A stretch of DNA of 64,000 nucleotides, taken from the NCBI GenBank assembly GCA_019009955.1, contig CM032229.1, positions 3,538,501 through 3,602,500 of the forward strand, given 5' to 3'. Source of the DNA: Riptortus pedestris. Lineage: Eukaryota > Arthropoda > Insecta > Hemiptera > Alydidae. Positions 23,255 to 35,565 of this stretch are shown piece by piece (position 1 is the first letter of the stretch; each line of letters starts with the position of its first letter). Below the pieces are notes generated by a model. The model did not search any database. It was not told the origin of the DNA and saw nothing but the letters and a program-made list of their open reading frames with translations. The position numbers and the translations under genes are program-made.

Positions 23255-24262
23255 TGTTAATTAAACCTTTATGGCTATACTTCACTAGAAATAAGAAGAG
23301 GTTGGGTACTATATAAGTGTGTAAATGTGTGCTTGTTTTAAATATGATAATAAAACGTCTAGATGTGTACTTTCGTTGTTCAGCAGTTCGTCCGAATTGT
23401 AAGGCAAGTCTAAGTTATGTCATCTTTTGCAGTCAGTAAGTAAGTGTTTTATAGTTAGTAGTCTATTACATAGGGAACAAGTTGGCACATCAGATTTTGC
23501 CATAAGGTACTGATGTGTTAGACGTGAATGGTCATGTCACAATCGAGCAAGAACCACCTCTTCTCTTCTTGAACTTCGATTACTTGATGGCCATTCCACC
23601 GTTGTATTTTTGATTTCCCTTAATTTGCAATCTATTGATAACCATTCTTGTTCCCATTTTTTTACAATCTTGTTTTTGTAGTAATGTAGTGCGTCACTTA
23701 GTGTTATTTGAGTTATGTCGATGTCACTTTTGGTTGTTGCAATTTTGGCTTGTGTATCAATCATTGTGCTCTGTTATACCCGTATGCCCAGGTAACCAAA
23801 ATAAAGTGACTTTCTTATTTATTTTATTTAACTGTATGTTATAAAGAGTGTCCTTTATATTCGTTATCATGGGATTATAGGTGTAAACCGACAAGAGCTG
23901 TTGCAAACAACCCAAGAAGTTTGTAAATAATGTGACACTGGTGTGTGGTACATTGTTAACTTCTTTGAGTCCCAAATGTATCGCTGCTAGTTCAGCAGTA
24001 TAGTTACTTGAGCTGTTTGGGAGTAAAATAATACTAGCACTTGCTTTATTCTTGCCAGACTCAAATATTCTATATCTGCTTGAATAGCCATATGTTCTAT
24101 CATGTTTTAAGTAAGGTTCTTGTAATAATAGTAAATCCAATTTGTTTGTCAATCAGATGTTTTATACAGTTCACAGCCTTCCACAAATGTCCTGTGTTAA
24201 ATTGTGCTACCTTTATATCAACAGCTGTTTTCTTATTCATTACTAAATAGAGTGTTTGAATT

Positions 24263-24307
<45 letters not shown>

Positions 24308-25484
24308 GATTGGAAGGTTATAATTAAACTGAAAATTGTTTTGAGTGCATAAGTGCATAAAAAGTAAATGATTGAATCTAAAAATAATGTCTTTAAACTT
24401 CAGTAATTAAGTGATGATAGTATTATTAAGGGTGATGATAATGATGAGCTGCACGAATCTATTATTAAATACATGAAAATATAAAGGAGTATTTAAGTTG
24501 AAATAATTTGTATAATCATAATTTGTATTTTGGATTAACCTTGTGATTGCAGCTATATAAGACGGGCAGTCTTTAGATAGTGCAGAATGGTTCACATCAA
24601 CTCTGAGGTGTGGCTTACATCTGTAATTAAAATTGAAGGAATTAATGCATTTATTCAAGTTGGACTTACATGATTTCATGTCATGCTGATCTCCACAGAT
24701 TGGGCAGGTCAGTTGGTTCTTACATTCCTGGTTGCTATTCCCGTGTCCCAGGCGAGAGGAGTTCCAACACCTCACAGCCAAATAATCCTCTACAACGCAG
24801 ATAGAGTAGAAAAGCTTTCTGCTTCAGTAGGCCTCTTCTAACTGCGGGGCTAACTTCGATAACTGCCCATCTCCTTCCAGTCTTCTTGTTATGTCGTAAA
24901 AACTTCAAAAGAATATCTTCATTTGCACAATTTATATCATTTGTGTCTTAATTGCATAGATGAGGTTATGATCACTTACTTCCTCAGGTAAATTTTTAAC
25001 AATCAATCGTGACCTAAATTTCTTGATGTCTTCAATTAGTAGTTTTGACAATTCAGAATCAATTTTAGTTTTGATTTTTTCTAAATCATCTTTAGAGTCT
25101 ACTCTTAGGTAGGTAGATAGGTGAGATTTTTTGAAAACCAATTTTCATGGTTATGAGATCTATTTCCTGTTTAAAAACGGTTATTGTAACAATATTTGAT
25201 TTTTTCGACTTGTTTTTAATAATAGCTTAGTGGTTTGATAGAGGTGGTTTTTTACTTACATTTTTCACTATTTCGGAGTATGATCGTTCTTTTCTCTGAG
25301 GTATTGTAGAGGTTATCTCTTTTGTTTCTTCAACACATTTCTTCAGTTTCTTGTTTTCTTCTATTAATGTTTTAATACGCTCGTGTGCTTTGATCAATAT
25401 TTCTTGTGATTTAGTACTTTTAATATCTTTAATAAAAGCTAAAACGGGTTTAAACTCTTCTAAGAATTCTTCACATGTCGCCAT
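23255..25484 (-). pseudogene. LINE with ORF1 and internally deleted ORF2
   Basis: ORF1 starts at ATG 25484 (MATCEEFLEEFKP) and decays through 25141-24932 (RSRLIVKNLPEEVSD). It ends in three CCHC-type knuckles at about 24780-24540 (C..S.LGHGNSNQEC; CPICGDQHDMKSC; C...HSALSKDC). ORF2 starts at about 24150 with an endonuclease-like LLLLQEPYLKHDRTYGY. It then jumps directly to RNase H (YTAELAAIHLGLKEV, FWLPGHTGITEHND) and a C-terminal CSLCNRLLTIKHLLTDC finger. Most of the endonuclease and all of RT are missing. APE plus RNase H plus three knuckles suggests the I/R1/LOA group. A (TA)n tract at 24265-24303 lies between the ORFs. Confidence 0.8.
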
Positions 25485-26960
25485 CTTATACCTCATTAAT
25501 CCAAAAAGTCCTCTTGTTGTTTCGATAACCAAGAGTTATTTATAATCGTCATCAACCGGTATAGATAAATAAGCATAGATTAAATCTAGAGTAGTATACT
25601 TCTGGCCTCCCTTTAATTTGTGAAATAGCTCTTCTTGTGCCGGTAATGGGAATTTTTGAACTTCTAAAGCCCGATTAAGACCTGTGCGAAAATCTGTACA
25701 ACTTGGAATAGCCCCATTCGGTTTTCTGAGAACGACACAAGGTTCAGCCCATTCCTAAAAATCTACTTCTTCAATTACATCATTAGCTATCAACCTATCT
25801 AGTTCTTCCCCAACCTCCCCCCCCTCTAGCTCCCTCAAAGCTAAAGGAACAGGCCTTGGCCTTTTAAATACCGGCACCGCATTCTCTTTAAGATATAGAT
25901 GCACAGGTTCCTTAGCGCAGACACCTTTCCTGTGATAAAACACTTCTGCATACATTTCTATTAACTCAGAGAGAGTGTTCTTAACCTGTAGTGTAAGTTC
26001 CTTTTCGTTAATTTTACACAAGTTATCAAGGGCTTCCCTATTAAGATGTAGCTGGTAAATCCAATCTCTTCCTAGAATGTTTTGTTTCACATTCGAAGCT
26101 ACCAATACTCTGAGTGAGGTTATGCCCAGCTGGACCTTCACATTGTTTTCCCTCAGTAGACTAACAATGGGGTGAATGACTGATTACTGGGAATTAGTTC
26201 AAAAGTTCCCACAATTTGCCATATAGTTTCAGAAATTATTGAAACGCAACTCCCAGTATCGAATTGCATCTCTACCATCTTATTATTGATATATAGTTTC
26301 ACTGTTACCATGGGGAATACTGTACTCAATGACTTGTTAACCAAGTTCATGTCTCTGATAATGCCAAGCAAGTTGGAACTTACTCCCCACGCGAGTATAT
26401 TTTAATTCTGCTTGCAATTTCTTGTAACGTGATATCCCTCTGATTACATTTTGCACACCAGGGATTTTGTAAAAAAAAGTTTACAGATTTTTGTTTATGT
26501 GTGGGCCTCCACATACGTAAACAAGTACCTTTATTAACCCTAAAACAACTATAACCTGTGACTGTAGAGGTTTGTGCTGAGGCTTGATTTATTGATGTTA
26601 AAGTGTTTGCTAATTCCAATACTTCATTATAGGATTCGTAATCTTTCTTTAACACTCACATCATTAAGGCCCATAACAAAAGCAGTTATCAAAACCTTTT
26701 GATAAAATTCTCCTGGAAACATACACCCATTTGCCATTTCCCCTAAATTATTCGCCAAACTTGTAAGTTATTCTGTTGACGGTTTAATTGAGACACATTT
26801 TGCTCTTTCATGAGTACTCTTTCGGCTTACGAGTACTCTTTCGGCTATTGCTACTTTCTTAACTCAGTAATTGGTTTATACAGTTCATCCTTGGAAAATT
26901 AGTATAAAGGATTTAATCTTGTTAGTATCCTTCGACTTTACGACTTGAAGCACCCTTCCT
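25485..26960 (-). pseudogene. gypsy-type retrotransposon gag-protease-RT fragment
   Basis: From high to low coordinates: gag sequence (about 26960-26380; YESYNEVLELANTLTSINQA, then a broken Cys/His segment), and protease (26371-26153) with FDTGSCVSIISETIW containing the DTG triad. RT N-terminal blocks follow: KENAVPVFKRPRPVP, VVLRKPNGAIPSCTDFR, YTTLDLIYAYLSIPVDDDYK and GLFGLMRYK. Stops occur (for example at 25755). The RT stops abruptly at about 25485, where the LINE ORF1 start follows. No LTR was found. Confidence 0.82.
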
Positions 26961-26978
26961 CGATGTCTATATGAAAAT

Positions 26979-27024
26979 TGAGTACAACCTCAATAGCTGA
27001 TTACCCTTAAGCGAAATCTGCTAA
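26979..27024 (+). mobile_element. family A 3' terminal remnant
   Basis: Contains GAGTACAACCTCAATAGCTG, then the mutated hairpin CCCTTAAGCGAAATCTGCTAA. Only the last 46 bp of the family are visible. Confidence 0.75.
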
Positions 27025-27365
27025 AACATAGGTTATCCCAAACATCTCAACATCTGATCTATAACACATTCTTAATTAAATATTCGTAGCTACAGTTGAC
27101 CAAACGTTTCAAAGCGTTGACCTTAATCTCCTATGATAAACCAACATGGCAAGTTCGAACTCATGAAACAATATCCTCAGTCCCACCCTGGCTAGAAAAG
27201 GGTGGTAACCAGTAGAAAACCCGCCACAACTAGCCGTAGAAGCATAAAGTAGAAGTTATTTCATAAAATTAATCATTTGGTATGTGCAATGATGAACTGA
27301 ATCTGTGCCTTTTGTTATAGATATTGTATCACACACTATATTTCTGGCCCGATTTGATGAAATTA
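27025..27365. other. spacer before the satellite
   Basis: No gene or known repeat is recognised. It leads into the first, most diverged satellite unit. Confidence 0.4.
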
Positions 27366-30345
27366 GCCTACTAGACGTAGCAATATATCAGGGCAACAAA
27401 TACACTGCTGTATACTTGCTACTCGATTCTAGAAAGACTCAAAATGGAATGCTGCCCAGGAGGATCTAGCAGGATATCACGAAATCTACCGGCTCAGAAA
27501 ATAGCCTACTGGACATAGCATTATATCAGGGCTATAAATACACTGCTGTATACTTGCTACTCGATTCTAGAAAGACTCAAAATGGAATGCTGCCCAGGAG
27601 GATCTAGCAGGATATCACGAAATCTACCGGCTCAGAAAATAGCCTACTGGACATAGCATTATATCAGGGCTATAAATACACTGCTGTATACGTGCTACTC
27701 GATTCTAGAAAGACTCAAAATGGAATGCTGCCCAGGAGGATCTAGCAGGATATCACGAAATCTACCGGCTCAGAAAATAGCCTACTGGACATAGCATTAT
27801 ATCAGGGCTATAAATACACTGCTGTATACTTGCTACTCTATTCTCGAAAGACTCAAAATGGAATGCTGCCCAGGAGGATCTAGCAGGATATCACGAAATC
27901 TACCGGCTCAGAAAATAGCCTACTGGACATAGCATTATATCAGGGCTATAAATACACTGCTGTATACGTGCTACTCTATTCTACAGACTCAAAATGGAAT
28001 GCTGCCCAGGAGGATCTAGCAGGATATCACGAAATCTACCGGCTCAGAAAATAGCCTACTGGACATAGCATTATATCAGGTCTATAAATACACTGCTGTA
28101 TACTTGCTACTCGATTCTAGAAAGACTCAAAATGGAATGCTGCCCAGGAGGATCTAGCAGGATATCACGAAATCTACCGGCTCAGAAAATAGCCTACTGG
28201 ACATAGCATTATATCAGGGCTATAAATACACTGCTGTATACGTGCTACTCTATTCTACAGACTCAAAATGGAATGCTGCCCAGGAGGATCTAGCAGGATA
28301 TCACGAAATCTACCGGCTCAGAAAATAGCCTACTGGACATAGCATTATATCAGGGCTATAAATACACTGCTGTATACTTGCTACTCGATTCTAGAAAGAC
28401 TCAAAATGGAATGCTGCCCAGGAGGATCTAGCAGGATATCACGAAATCTACCGGCTCAGAAAATAGCCTACTGGACATAGCATTATATCAGGGCTATAAA
28501 TACACTGCTGTATACGTGCTACTCTATTCTACAGACTCAAAATGGAATGCTGCCCAGGAGGATCTAGCAGGATATCACGAAATCTACCGGCTCAGAAAAT
28601 AGCCTACTGGACATAGCATTATATCAGGGCTATAAATACACTGCTGTATACGTGCTACTCTATTCTACAGACTCAAAATGGAATGCTGCCCAGGAGGATC
28701 TAGCAGGATATCACGAAATCTACCGGCTCAGAAAATAGCCTACTGGACATAGCATTATATCAGGGCTATAAATACACTGCTGTATACGTGCTACTCTATT
28801 CTACAGACTCAAAATGGAATGCTGCCCAGGAGGATCTAGCAGGATATCACGAAATCTACCGGCTCAGAAAATAGCCTACTGGACATAGCATTATATCAGG
28901 GCTATAAATACACTGCTGTATACGTGCTACTCTATTCTACAGACTCAAAATGGAATGCTGCCCAGGAGGATCTAGCAGGATATCACGAAATCTACCGGCT
29001 CAGAAAATAGCCTACTGGACATAGCATTATATCAGGGCTATAAATACACTGCTGTATACGTGCTACTCTATTCTACAGACTCAAAATGGAATGCTGCCCA
29101 GGAGGATCTAGCAGGATATCACGAAATCTACCGGCTCAGAAAATAGCCTACTGGACATAGCATTATATCAGGGCTATAAATACACTGCTGTATACGTGCT
29201 ACTCTATTCTACAGACTCAAAATGGAATGCTGCCCAGGAGGATCTAGCAGGATATCACGAAATCTACCGGCTCAGAAAATAGCCTACTGGACATAGCATT
29301 ATATCAGGGCTATAAATACACTGCTGTATACGTGCTACTCTATTCTACAGACTCAAAATGGAATGCTGCCCAGGAGGATCTAGCAGGATATCACGAAATC
29401 TACCGACTCAGAAAATAGCCTACTGGACATAGCATTATATCAGGGCTATAAATACACTGCTGTATACGTGCTACTCTATTCTACAGACTCAAAATGGAAT
29501 GCTGCCCAGGAGGATCTAGCAGGATATCACGAAATCTACCGGCTCAGAAAATAGCCTACTGGACATAGCATTATATCAGGGCTATAAATACACTGCTGTA
29601 TACGTGCTACTCTATTCTACAGACTCAAAATGGAATGCTGCCCAGGAGGATCTAGCAGGATATCACGAAATCTACCGGCTCAGAAAATAGCCTACTGGAC
29701 ATAGCATTATATCAGGGCTATAAATACACTGCTGTATACGTGCTACTCTATTCTACAGACTCAAAATGGAATGCTGCCCAGGAGGATCTAGCAGGATATC
29801 ACGAAATCTACCGGCTCAGAAAATAGCCTACTGGACATAGCATTATATCAGGGCTATAAATACACTGCTGTATACGTGCTACTCTATTCTACAGACTCAA
29901 AATGGAATGCTGCCCAGGAGGATCTAGCAGGATATCACGAAATCTACCGGCTCAGAAAATAGCCTACTGGACATAGCATTATATCAGGGCTATAAATACA
30001 CTGCTGTATACGTGCTACTCTATTCTACAGACTCAAAATGGAATGCTGCCCAGGAGGATCTAGCAGGATATCACGAAATCTACCGGCTCAGAAAATAGCC
30101 TACTGGACATAGCATTATATCAGGGCTATAAATACACTGCTGTATACGTGCTACTCTATTCTACATAATCAAACTGGAATTCTGCCAAGGTTGATCTAGC
30201 AGGTTATCACGTTCTCTACAGTGTCAGAAAATAGCCTACTGGACTTAGCATTATATCAGGGCTATAAATACACTGCTGTATACGTGCTACTCTATTCTAC
30301 AGACTCAAAATGGAATGCTGCCCAGGAGGATCTAGCAGTATATCT
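27366..30345 (+). repeat. satellite array, 22 units of 136/138 bp
   Basis: Units begin at GCCTACTGGACATAGC. Starts can be placed at 27366, 27504, 27642, 27780, 27918, 28054, 28192, 28328, 28466, 28602 and then every 136 bp to 30234. Two forms exist: 138 bp (CTAGAAAGACTC) and 136 bp (CTACAGACTC). Units 5-9 alternate 136/138, and from unit 9 onward all are 136 bp. The first and last two units are the most diverged, as expected at array edges. A frame in the unit reads SLLDIALYQGYKYTAVYVLL with a stop at each unit end (AAATAG), reminiscent of an ankyrin repeat. The unit length is not a multiple of three, so the array as a whole is not coding. Confidence 0.97.
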
Positions 30346-30514
30346 GCTAAATATATATACTAAATATATATACTCCAAGAGCCGTCAGGTCAACATCGAA
30401 AACCTTCGGGCACTGACGATGATGCACAGCATCGAACGCGCTTTGCCATTACAATAAATTATTATAGTGAAAGCGTAGCCAACAATTTTTTCATCCTAGT
30501 CACCAGAATACCAA

Positions 30515-30517
<3 letters not shown>
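30346..30517. other. right flank of the satellite
   Basis: The frame open through the last unit continues here to a stop at about 30455 (VNIENLRALTMMHSIERALP). This could be the source sequence of the amplified unit or chance. No other feature is seen. Confidence 0.35.
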
Positions 30518-30573
<56 letters not shown>

Positions 30574-30693
30574 GAACGGACCTCATTTTCGCCATATCCT
30601 GGGTAGGATCGATGGACATTTGTAGAAAATTTTCGAAGATTGCGTCATGAGTACGACCTCAATAGCTGATTTCCCTTAAGGGAAATCTGTTAA
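30518..30693 (+). mobile_element. family A 3' half
   Basis: A (TA)n tract followed by ATTTTGAACGGACCTCATTT, GGATCGATGGACATTTG, GTACGACCTCAATAGCTG and the CCCTTAAGGG hairpin ending in CTGTTAA. The 5' half is not present on the left side of the tract. Confidence 0.8.
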
Positions 30694-30907
30694 AATAAAC
30701 AACTTTTGTTATAAGCACATTTTTCGAAAAACCAATAGGAAACGAAATATCGCTATTTTTAATTTCAGCCCCCACTCCTGCCAGTCCCTAGAAATGTTGG
30801 TGAGACCTATTATAAAGTATTAATTGTAAAAATAAGACTTCAAATATATTTAGACTTTGTTTCTGACTAGGATAAGGAAATAGGAAAGGTTAAATATAAT
30901 AATATAT

Positions 30908-33900
30908 TTAACAAATATAGCGGAAAAATACAATAACCATCAATGAAGCATCTATGAACTTGGAGTTGAATGCTGAAGGAGCTCCAGACATTGAGCTGAC
31001 CTTCATCCTTCCTTCATCTTCTTCTTTACTTTCTTTGCTTTCTTTGCTTTCATTGCTTTCTTGGCTTTCTTTGCTTTCAGTCTTCGGGAATTCTCTTTCT
31101 TTGTTGCAGTATGGTTCCTTGCACGTTTCGCACAGAACTAACTTTGCATGCTGCCTATCTTTGACTTCTTCACAATAGTCTTCAGGACCACAAAGATATT
31201 CCGCCTGTCCTCTGCCATCAGTATTCAGATCTGCAAACCAATAATAAATAACTAATTATAAGGTAATATCAACTGCTGTAGCTATTTACAATACACATAT
31301 TTGGTATACTCGTATTATCAATAATACAAATGAAGTCATGCAGTTTCGTATTCAGTCATACAGCATTGCTGAACATATGGGTCATTCCATCTCAAATCAA
31401 CCAAAAAAAAAAAATGATTTTGACACCCATCATTTCAGAATTTGTTGAAACTTATTTTAGGTGTTCTATTCATTGTTATGAGATATATCTTTAACGGTTT
31501 GGATTTTATAGCCCCTTTTTGTTTTGAGATTTTCGTGTTATCGATACGGAACAGTAAAATTAATTTGTTCTGAATTCAAAAATAATTCATAACTATCTTG
31601 ATTTTGATGAAATTTTTTCTGTGTTCATAAATATATTTAAAAAGAATACAAAAATAAACAAAGGAAGCAAGAAAAAAAAATTACGTGTTTGTCAATTTGA
31701 GTTTTTCTGAAAGCAAATACATAGTTTCACGTCAAATCTCCAAAAGGGAAAAGTAAATCTTTTTTTTGTTTTGGTTCTCTCTCCCCCTCTCTCACCCCTC
31801 TCTCCCTCCCTCTCCTTTGTTTTGGTTCTCTCTCCCCCTCTCTCTCCCTCTCTCTCTCCCACCCCTCTCAATTCAGAGTCCATTCAACAAACTTACAAAG
31901 ATAAGTTACGCATACTTGGCCCTTGCCGCATACTCTCTTTTTTCCATCACCAGCATTGCACATCGAATCTGAAACAAGAATATAACAGAATGAACAGTGT
32001 ATAATCTAACCGACGATAATAATAATAATAAAAACTGTTAATTGAATAGTATCAGAAAGCGATTACCAGTTGGTAATCGTTCTTAATAATCAACTCTCTT
32101 AATAATCATTTTATATTAAGAATGATTTCCCTAAATTTAATTTAATAATACTAAAAATATTATTATCATTATTTGTTAACGTACTCAGGGTAGTACTGAA
32201 TAATTAAATAAGTCGAAATTTATTAAATTAAATAAGTCGAGTGAAACAAAAATAGCCATCAAATCTAATCTAACTTCGAGAAGAAAATTTGATGTTTTGA
32301 AAATTTCGTTTCCGTCTTTATAACTGCTAGAGATGAAGCTACGCATTGTCACTCACAAATGCTCAGTTTCTGAAATGATGTCCATTTTCCGTGGCTCCTT
32401 CCACCACGAGCGTACTACGAGTTATAGAAGGACAAATAGGAAATGGTCATTTTTTCATGATTTATCATTGATTATTGTTCTAAGATTTTTTTAAAGTGCT
32501 TAAAACTCCATCGTGTTGCTCTTATGCTTGGGGTAAACAAACTGTTTGTATCAACTTAACCTTGACGCGACAAGCCTCGGGCATTGCAGGAGTACGTAGT
32601 TTGGTATAGGAGCAGGTAGGGTTTGCTCTCTTTTAAAATCTAAATTAGACTGCAGTCTCGCATAGACAGATTTAAATAATATCTTATTCAGTAGCCCACC
32701 CTATTGTACCTCCTGGTCGAAGTAGTTGCTTACAGCTTCTCGGGGCGGAGTTTGGAGAGGAGGGTGCCGAGATCGACCTTCGTGACGTTTATGACGGAGG
32801 ACGGCAGTGGCTGGGGACTGAAGAGGGGCCAGCGGGTGGAGGGTACGGAGCCAGTCTGCTCGGGAGTAGAAACCTCCGAGATCTCGTGAGATGTGTGAGA
32901 GAAGGGAGATGAGGCGGTTGTGTTCGGGGAGAGTACCGTTCTTGGTGGGTTTAAGTAGCGGCACTATTAGTGGCTTCCATTGGATGTAAAACACTGGAGG
33001 ATGCAGGAGTTTAGGAGGTGAGGGAGATAGGCTAAAAACTTCCGTGGTAACTGGCACGGTATACCGTCCAGGCCAGGGCTCTACCACCCTTGGTTCGTTG
33101 GTATGGCAGTTCTTCGGTGGGACATCCGTGAAATTTCTTTCACGGTCCTTCGAAGTAGCCTGGTTGTGACCCGTGACCAAGAATCTGTCATGTAGGTCGC
33201 CAACTTTTCGGCCTGATCCTGGCGGTCCACGAATTTGCGGTGGTCCCCATGGGTTTTCCACTGCCTCATGGGGGGTTTCCACTGCCTCATCTAGGTAGTG
33301 AGGAAGTTGAGGATGATTCTCAGCTCATGATTCCTGGCCCTGAACAATGCATTTTTTATGTTAGCACGCTGGCAGATGAGGGTGAGGATGTGTAGAGGGG
33401 GACTTTTAGGGAGTGTGGCTTGTGATCAAACTTGGGGTTGGATCAATCAGCGGCCTGGATAATAATTTCAGTATAGTTTCGAGTCAGCATCCAGCATGTG
33501 ATGTGCTCCCAAGGGTCGGACTTCCAGGGGTGGGCAGGACTTCCAGGGGTGGGCAGGACTTCCAGGGGTGGGCAGGACTTCCAGGGGTGGGCAGGACTTC
33601 CAGGGGTGGGCAGGACTTCCAGTACTCGTAGAATGAACATCTGCTTTCTTGATCACTTTCAACGGTTGCACTTGGTGCATTGTGTCCATTGAGCCTGCGC
33701 TCTGACGAGGACATTAACAGCTACCACTTTGCCGAGAATCTCCACAGCAGTTTGGGGAGGCAGTTTGATTTGGGCTCAGAATTGAGCCTGTTATAGCCGT
33801 AGCGTCCCTGTCCCGTGAACTGACCCAGTGGCCTATTTCTGATTCTCCCCTCTCTCCTGACAGTGACGTCATCTTTGATCCCATTGCCACGCGCACGAAA

Positions 33901-35013
33901 GGTTGGACTCCAACCCCCTCCCTTCCCGCATGGAGACGGTGGAATGCCTCTTTGAAACGGGACTTTGCCGATTTCCCCACCTTCCCTAGGAAGCATTCCA
34001 AAATGGACACACGGGTCCCAAAAAGCAGGTCCCGACTGCCCCTAAACACACCCCTCACAGTCGCTCCTCCCAAGGCCCAGTTTTTATGAGCTGCTCGGCA
34101 GCCCTCCCGCTCCCAATAAAAGGAATTCAGGAGTTCACTTTCAGGAGTTCAGATTCAGTATCCAGGAGTTCACTTTTTCAAATTTTCTTCCAAACCACTA
34201 TCCCATTGTATTTTTTTTATTTACTTTGCATTTCATTTCTTTATTATAAAATTATATTATATATAGACAGTTGATATACAAATAATGACTACATAATAAT
34301 ACATAATATGCAATGTGGCAATGGAACATGTATTCCAAATAAGCCACAGGCTTACTATGAGAAAAAAACAAATAAAAACCACTATCCCTTAAAATCCCTC
34401 CCACACCAGCACAACAATGTCAAAAACACATGGTTCAGGACTAGAAACCCATCCTCAACTCCCTCACTGCCCATTTCCGCCCTGAGCAGCTGTACAACAT
34501 CCTCAGACCCAACCTCTCTTGTAGATCCTTTCAAATCTGGGCATGTGAAAACCTATCCCGATCCCATCCCCTCCCCTGCGGAGTCACCCAGGACTCCGTT
34601 CTCGCACCTTCTCCATCTACACCGCCAAGGTCGTGAGTCATAGGTGTCATCTCCATACGGAAATCACCGCCTATGCAGATGACCTGGCCATGGTCGCATT
34701 AACACTCGAGTGAGATGAGGGAGACCTTCGAGCAAATGTATACTTGATATTTATGCATAATTATTTACAATATCGTAGAGACGTGTGAAAGAAGGTCTAT
34801 GGGTCGATATTGGTCGGGAAAGGAGACCATGGATTTACATGCCATGATGAGGACGACGCTTAACCGTGGATGCGCCTTAACAGGAAGCAAGAACTATGGA
34901 AATGGTTGAAATAGGAAAAAGGACCTTCGTGGAAGCTGGTGTAGAGAATGTACCCGTTTCTGCTTGAGCCTGTCTGCACATAGTAGCACGCGTGCGCACA
35001 CACGCACACGCAT

Positions 35014-35055
<42 letters not shown>

Positions 35056-35565
35056 GCAGACCGAATGTGTGTACAATAAGCCAGTAATGGCGTCATTTAC
35101 CAACAAGTATGGCAATAGAAATAAAATGTATCTAATGTTTTCCTTGCGATATTTTAAATTTTATGTTTTTCGGCAACAAGCTAATGTTATTATGTGGATC
35201 ATTGAAACTCAATCTTAACTGAAGGAAAACTTGATTATGTGAAGGAAACCCGTCTTGCAAGACATCAATCAATGGACAGATTCTTTCAATGTAATTCCAT
35301 TTGTGTTGCAGCTGACCTTATTCAATATGCTAATCTGAATCATACCGTTAAACCAATTGGAAAATCATAAGGATTTAGGCTTACATTTCCTCAATCAATA
35401 ATATATCCTAAGGAAGGAAGAATTAATTAAAAATTGAGAAGTTTCGTTACTTACATGGTTTGGCACAGAAGTCTTCGTTATCACAAGTACGACAATTCAA
35501 TTTTGGCGGTGCCTTACAATAGTCAGGCCTCTCTGTACAGTCCAGTAAAAGATGCTCCTCAATCA
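30908..35565 (-). CDS. gene A: secreted cysteine-rich protein (exons 3, 4 and last)
   Basis: Exon 3 (35565-35455) is the paralogue of gene B exon 3, reading LLLDCTERPDYC then [14 protein letters not shown]. Exon 4 (31968-31897) reads SMCNAGDGKKRVCGKGQVCV. The last exon (31230-30908) reads YLCGPEDYCEEVKD, then LVLCETCKEPYCNKE, a Ser/Lys/Glu-rich tail (ESKESKESKE) and a hydrophobic end (SLMVIVFFRYIC) before TAA. Acceptors TTTCAG/TTTGCAG and donors GTAAGT bound each exon and all junctions are phase 1. Ending on CxxPYCN recalls Ly6/LU domains; the tail could be a weak GPI-anchor signal. Exons 1-2 were not found to the right and may lie beyond the transposon cluster, or be lost. A 3.5-kb intron holds the degenerate LINE. 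Confidence 0.75.
31765..31870. repeat. pyrimidine-rich low-complexity tract
   Basis: CT-rich sequence containing two copies of TTTTGGTTCTCTCTCCCCC, about 55 bp apart. It lies just downstream of the gene A exon 4 donor (reading on the minus strand), inside the last intron. Confidence 0.85.
31969..32699. other. intron of gene A, nothing recognised
   Basis: AT-rich intronic DNA between exon 4 and the degenerate LINE. No element is identified. Confidence 0.5.
32700..34720 (-). pseudogene. degenerate LINE in intron of gene A (paralogous copy)
   Basis: Minus-strand pieces: 33060-32870 contains VPLLKPTKNGTLPEHNRL and SLLSHIS, matching the gene B intron copy. 33350-33230 and 34080-33700 contain upstream pieces. 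A plus-strand piece at 34440-34720 reads RPEQLYNILRPNLSCRSFQI, GVTQDSVLAPSP and AYADDLAMVA, the RT motifs around the YADD active site. Mixed orientation and many lesions show rearrangement. The landmark pair (TACAGCTTCTCGGGGC at 757 and 32730) fixes the alignment of the two introns. Confidence 0.7.
33519..33622 (+). repeat. 19-bp minisatellite, about 5.5 units
   Basis: Perfect tandem copies of GACTTCCAGGGGTGGGCAG lie inside the degenerate LINE of gene A. The corresponding place in the gene B intron has no array, so it expanded after duplication. Uniform units suggest recent growth. Confidence 0.95.
34985..35056. repeat. (AC)n microsatellite
   Basis: AC dinucleotides with GCAC interruptions, the positional counterpart of the tract at 3485-3600 in gene B. 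Confidence 0.95.

Noticed and set aside
27366..30345. CRISPR-like array
   Set aside because: Units are contiguous and nearly identical over their whole length, with no variable spacers, in a eukaryotic context. This is satellite DNA.
33443..33714. Pro-rich repeat proteins (units such as GSPAHPWKSCPPLEVL)
   Set aside because: All frames are products of the 19-bp minisatellite inside a dead LINE.
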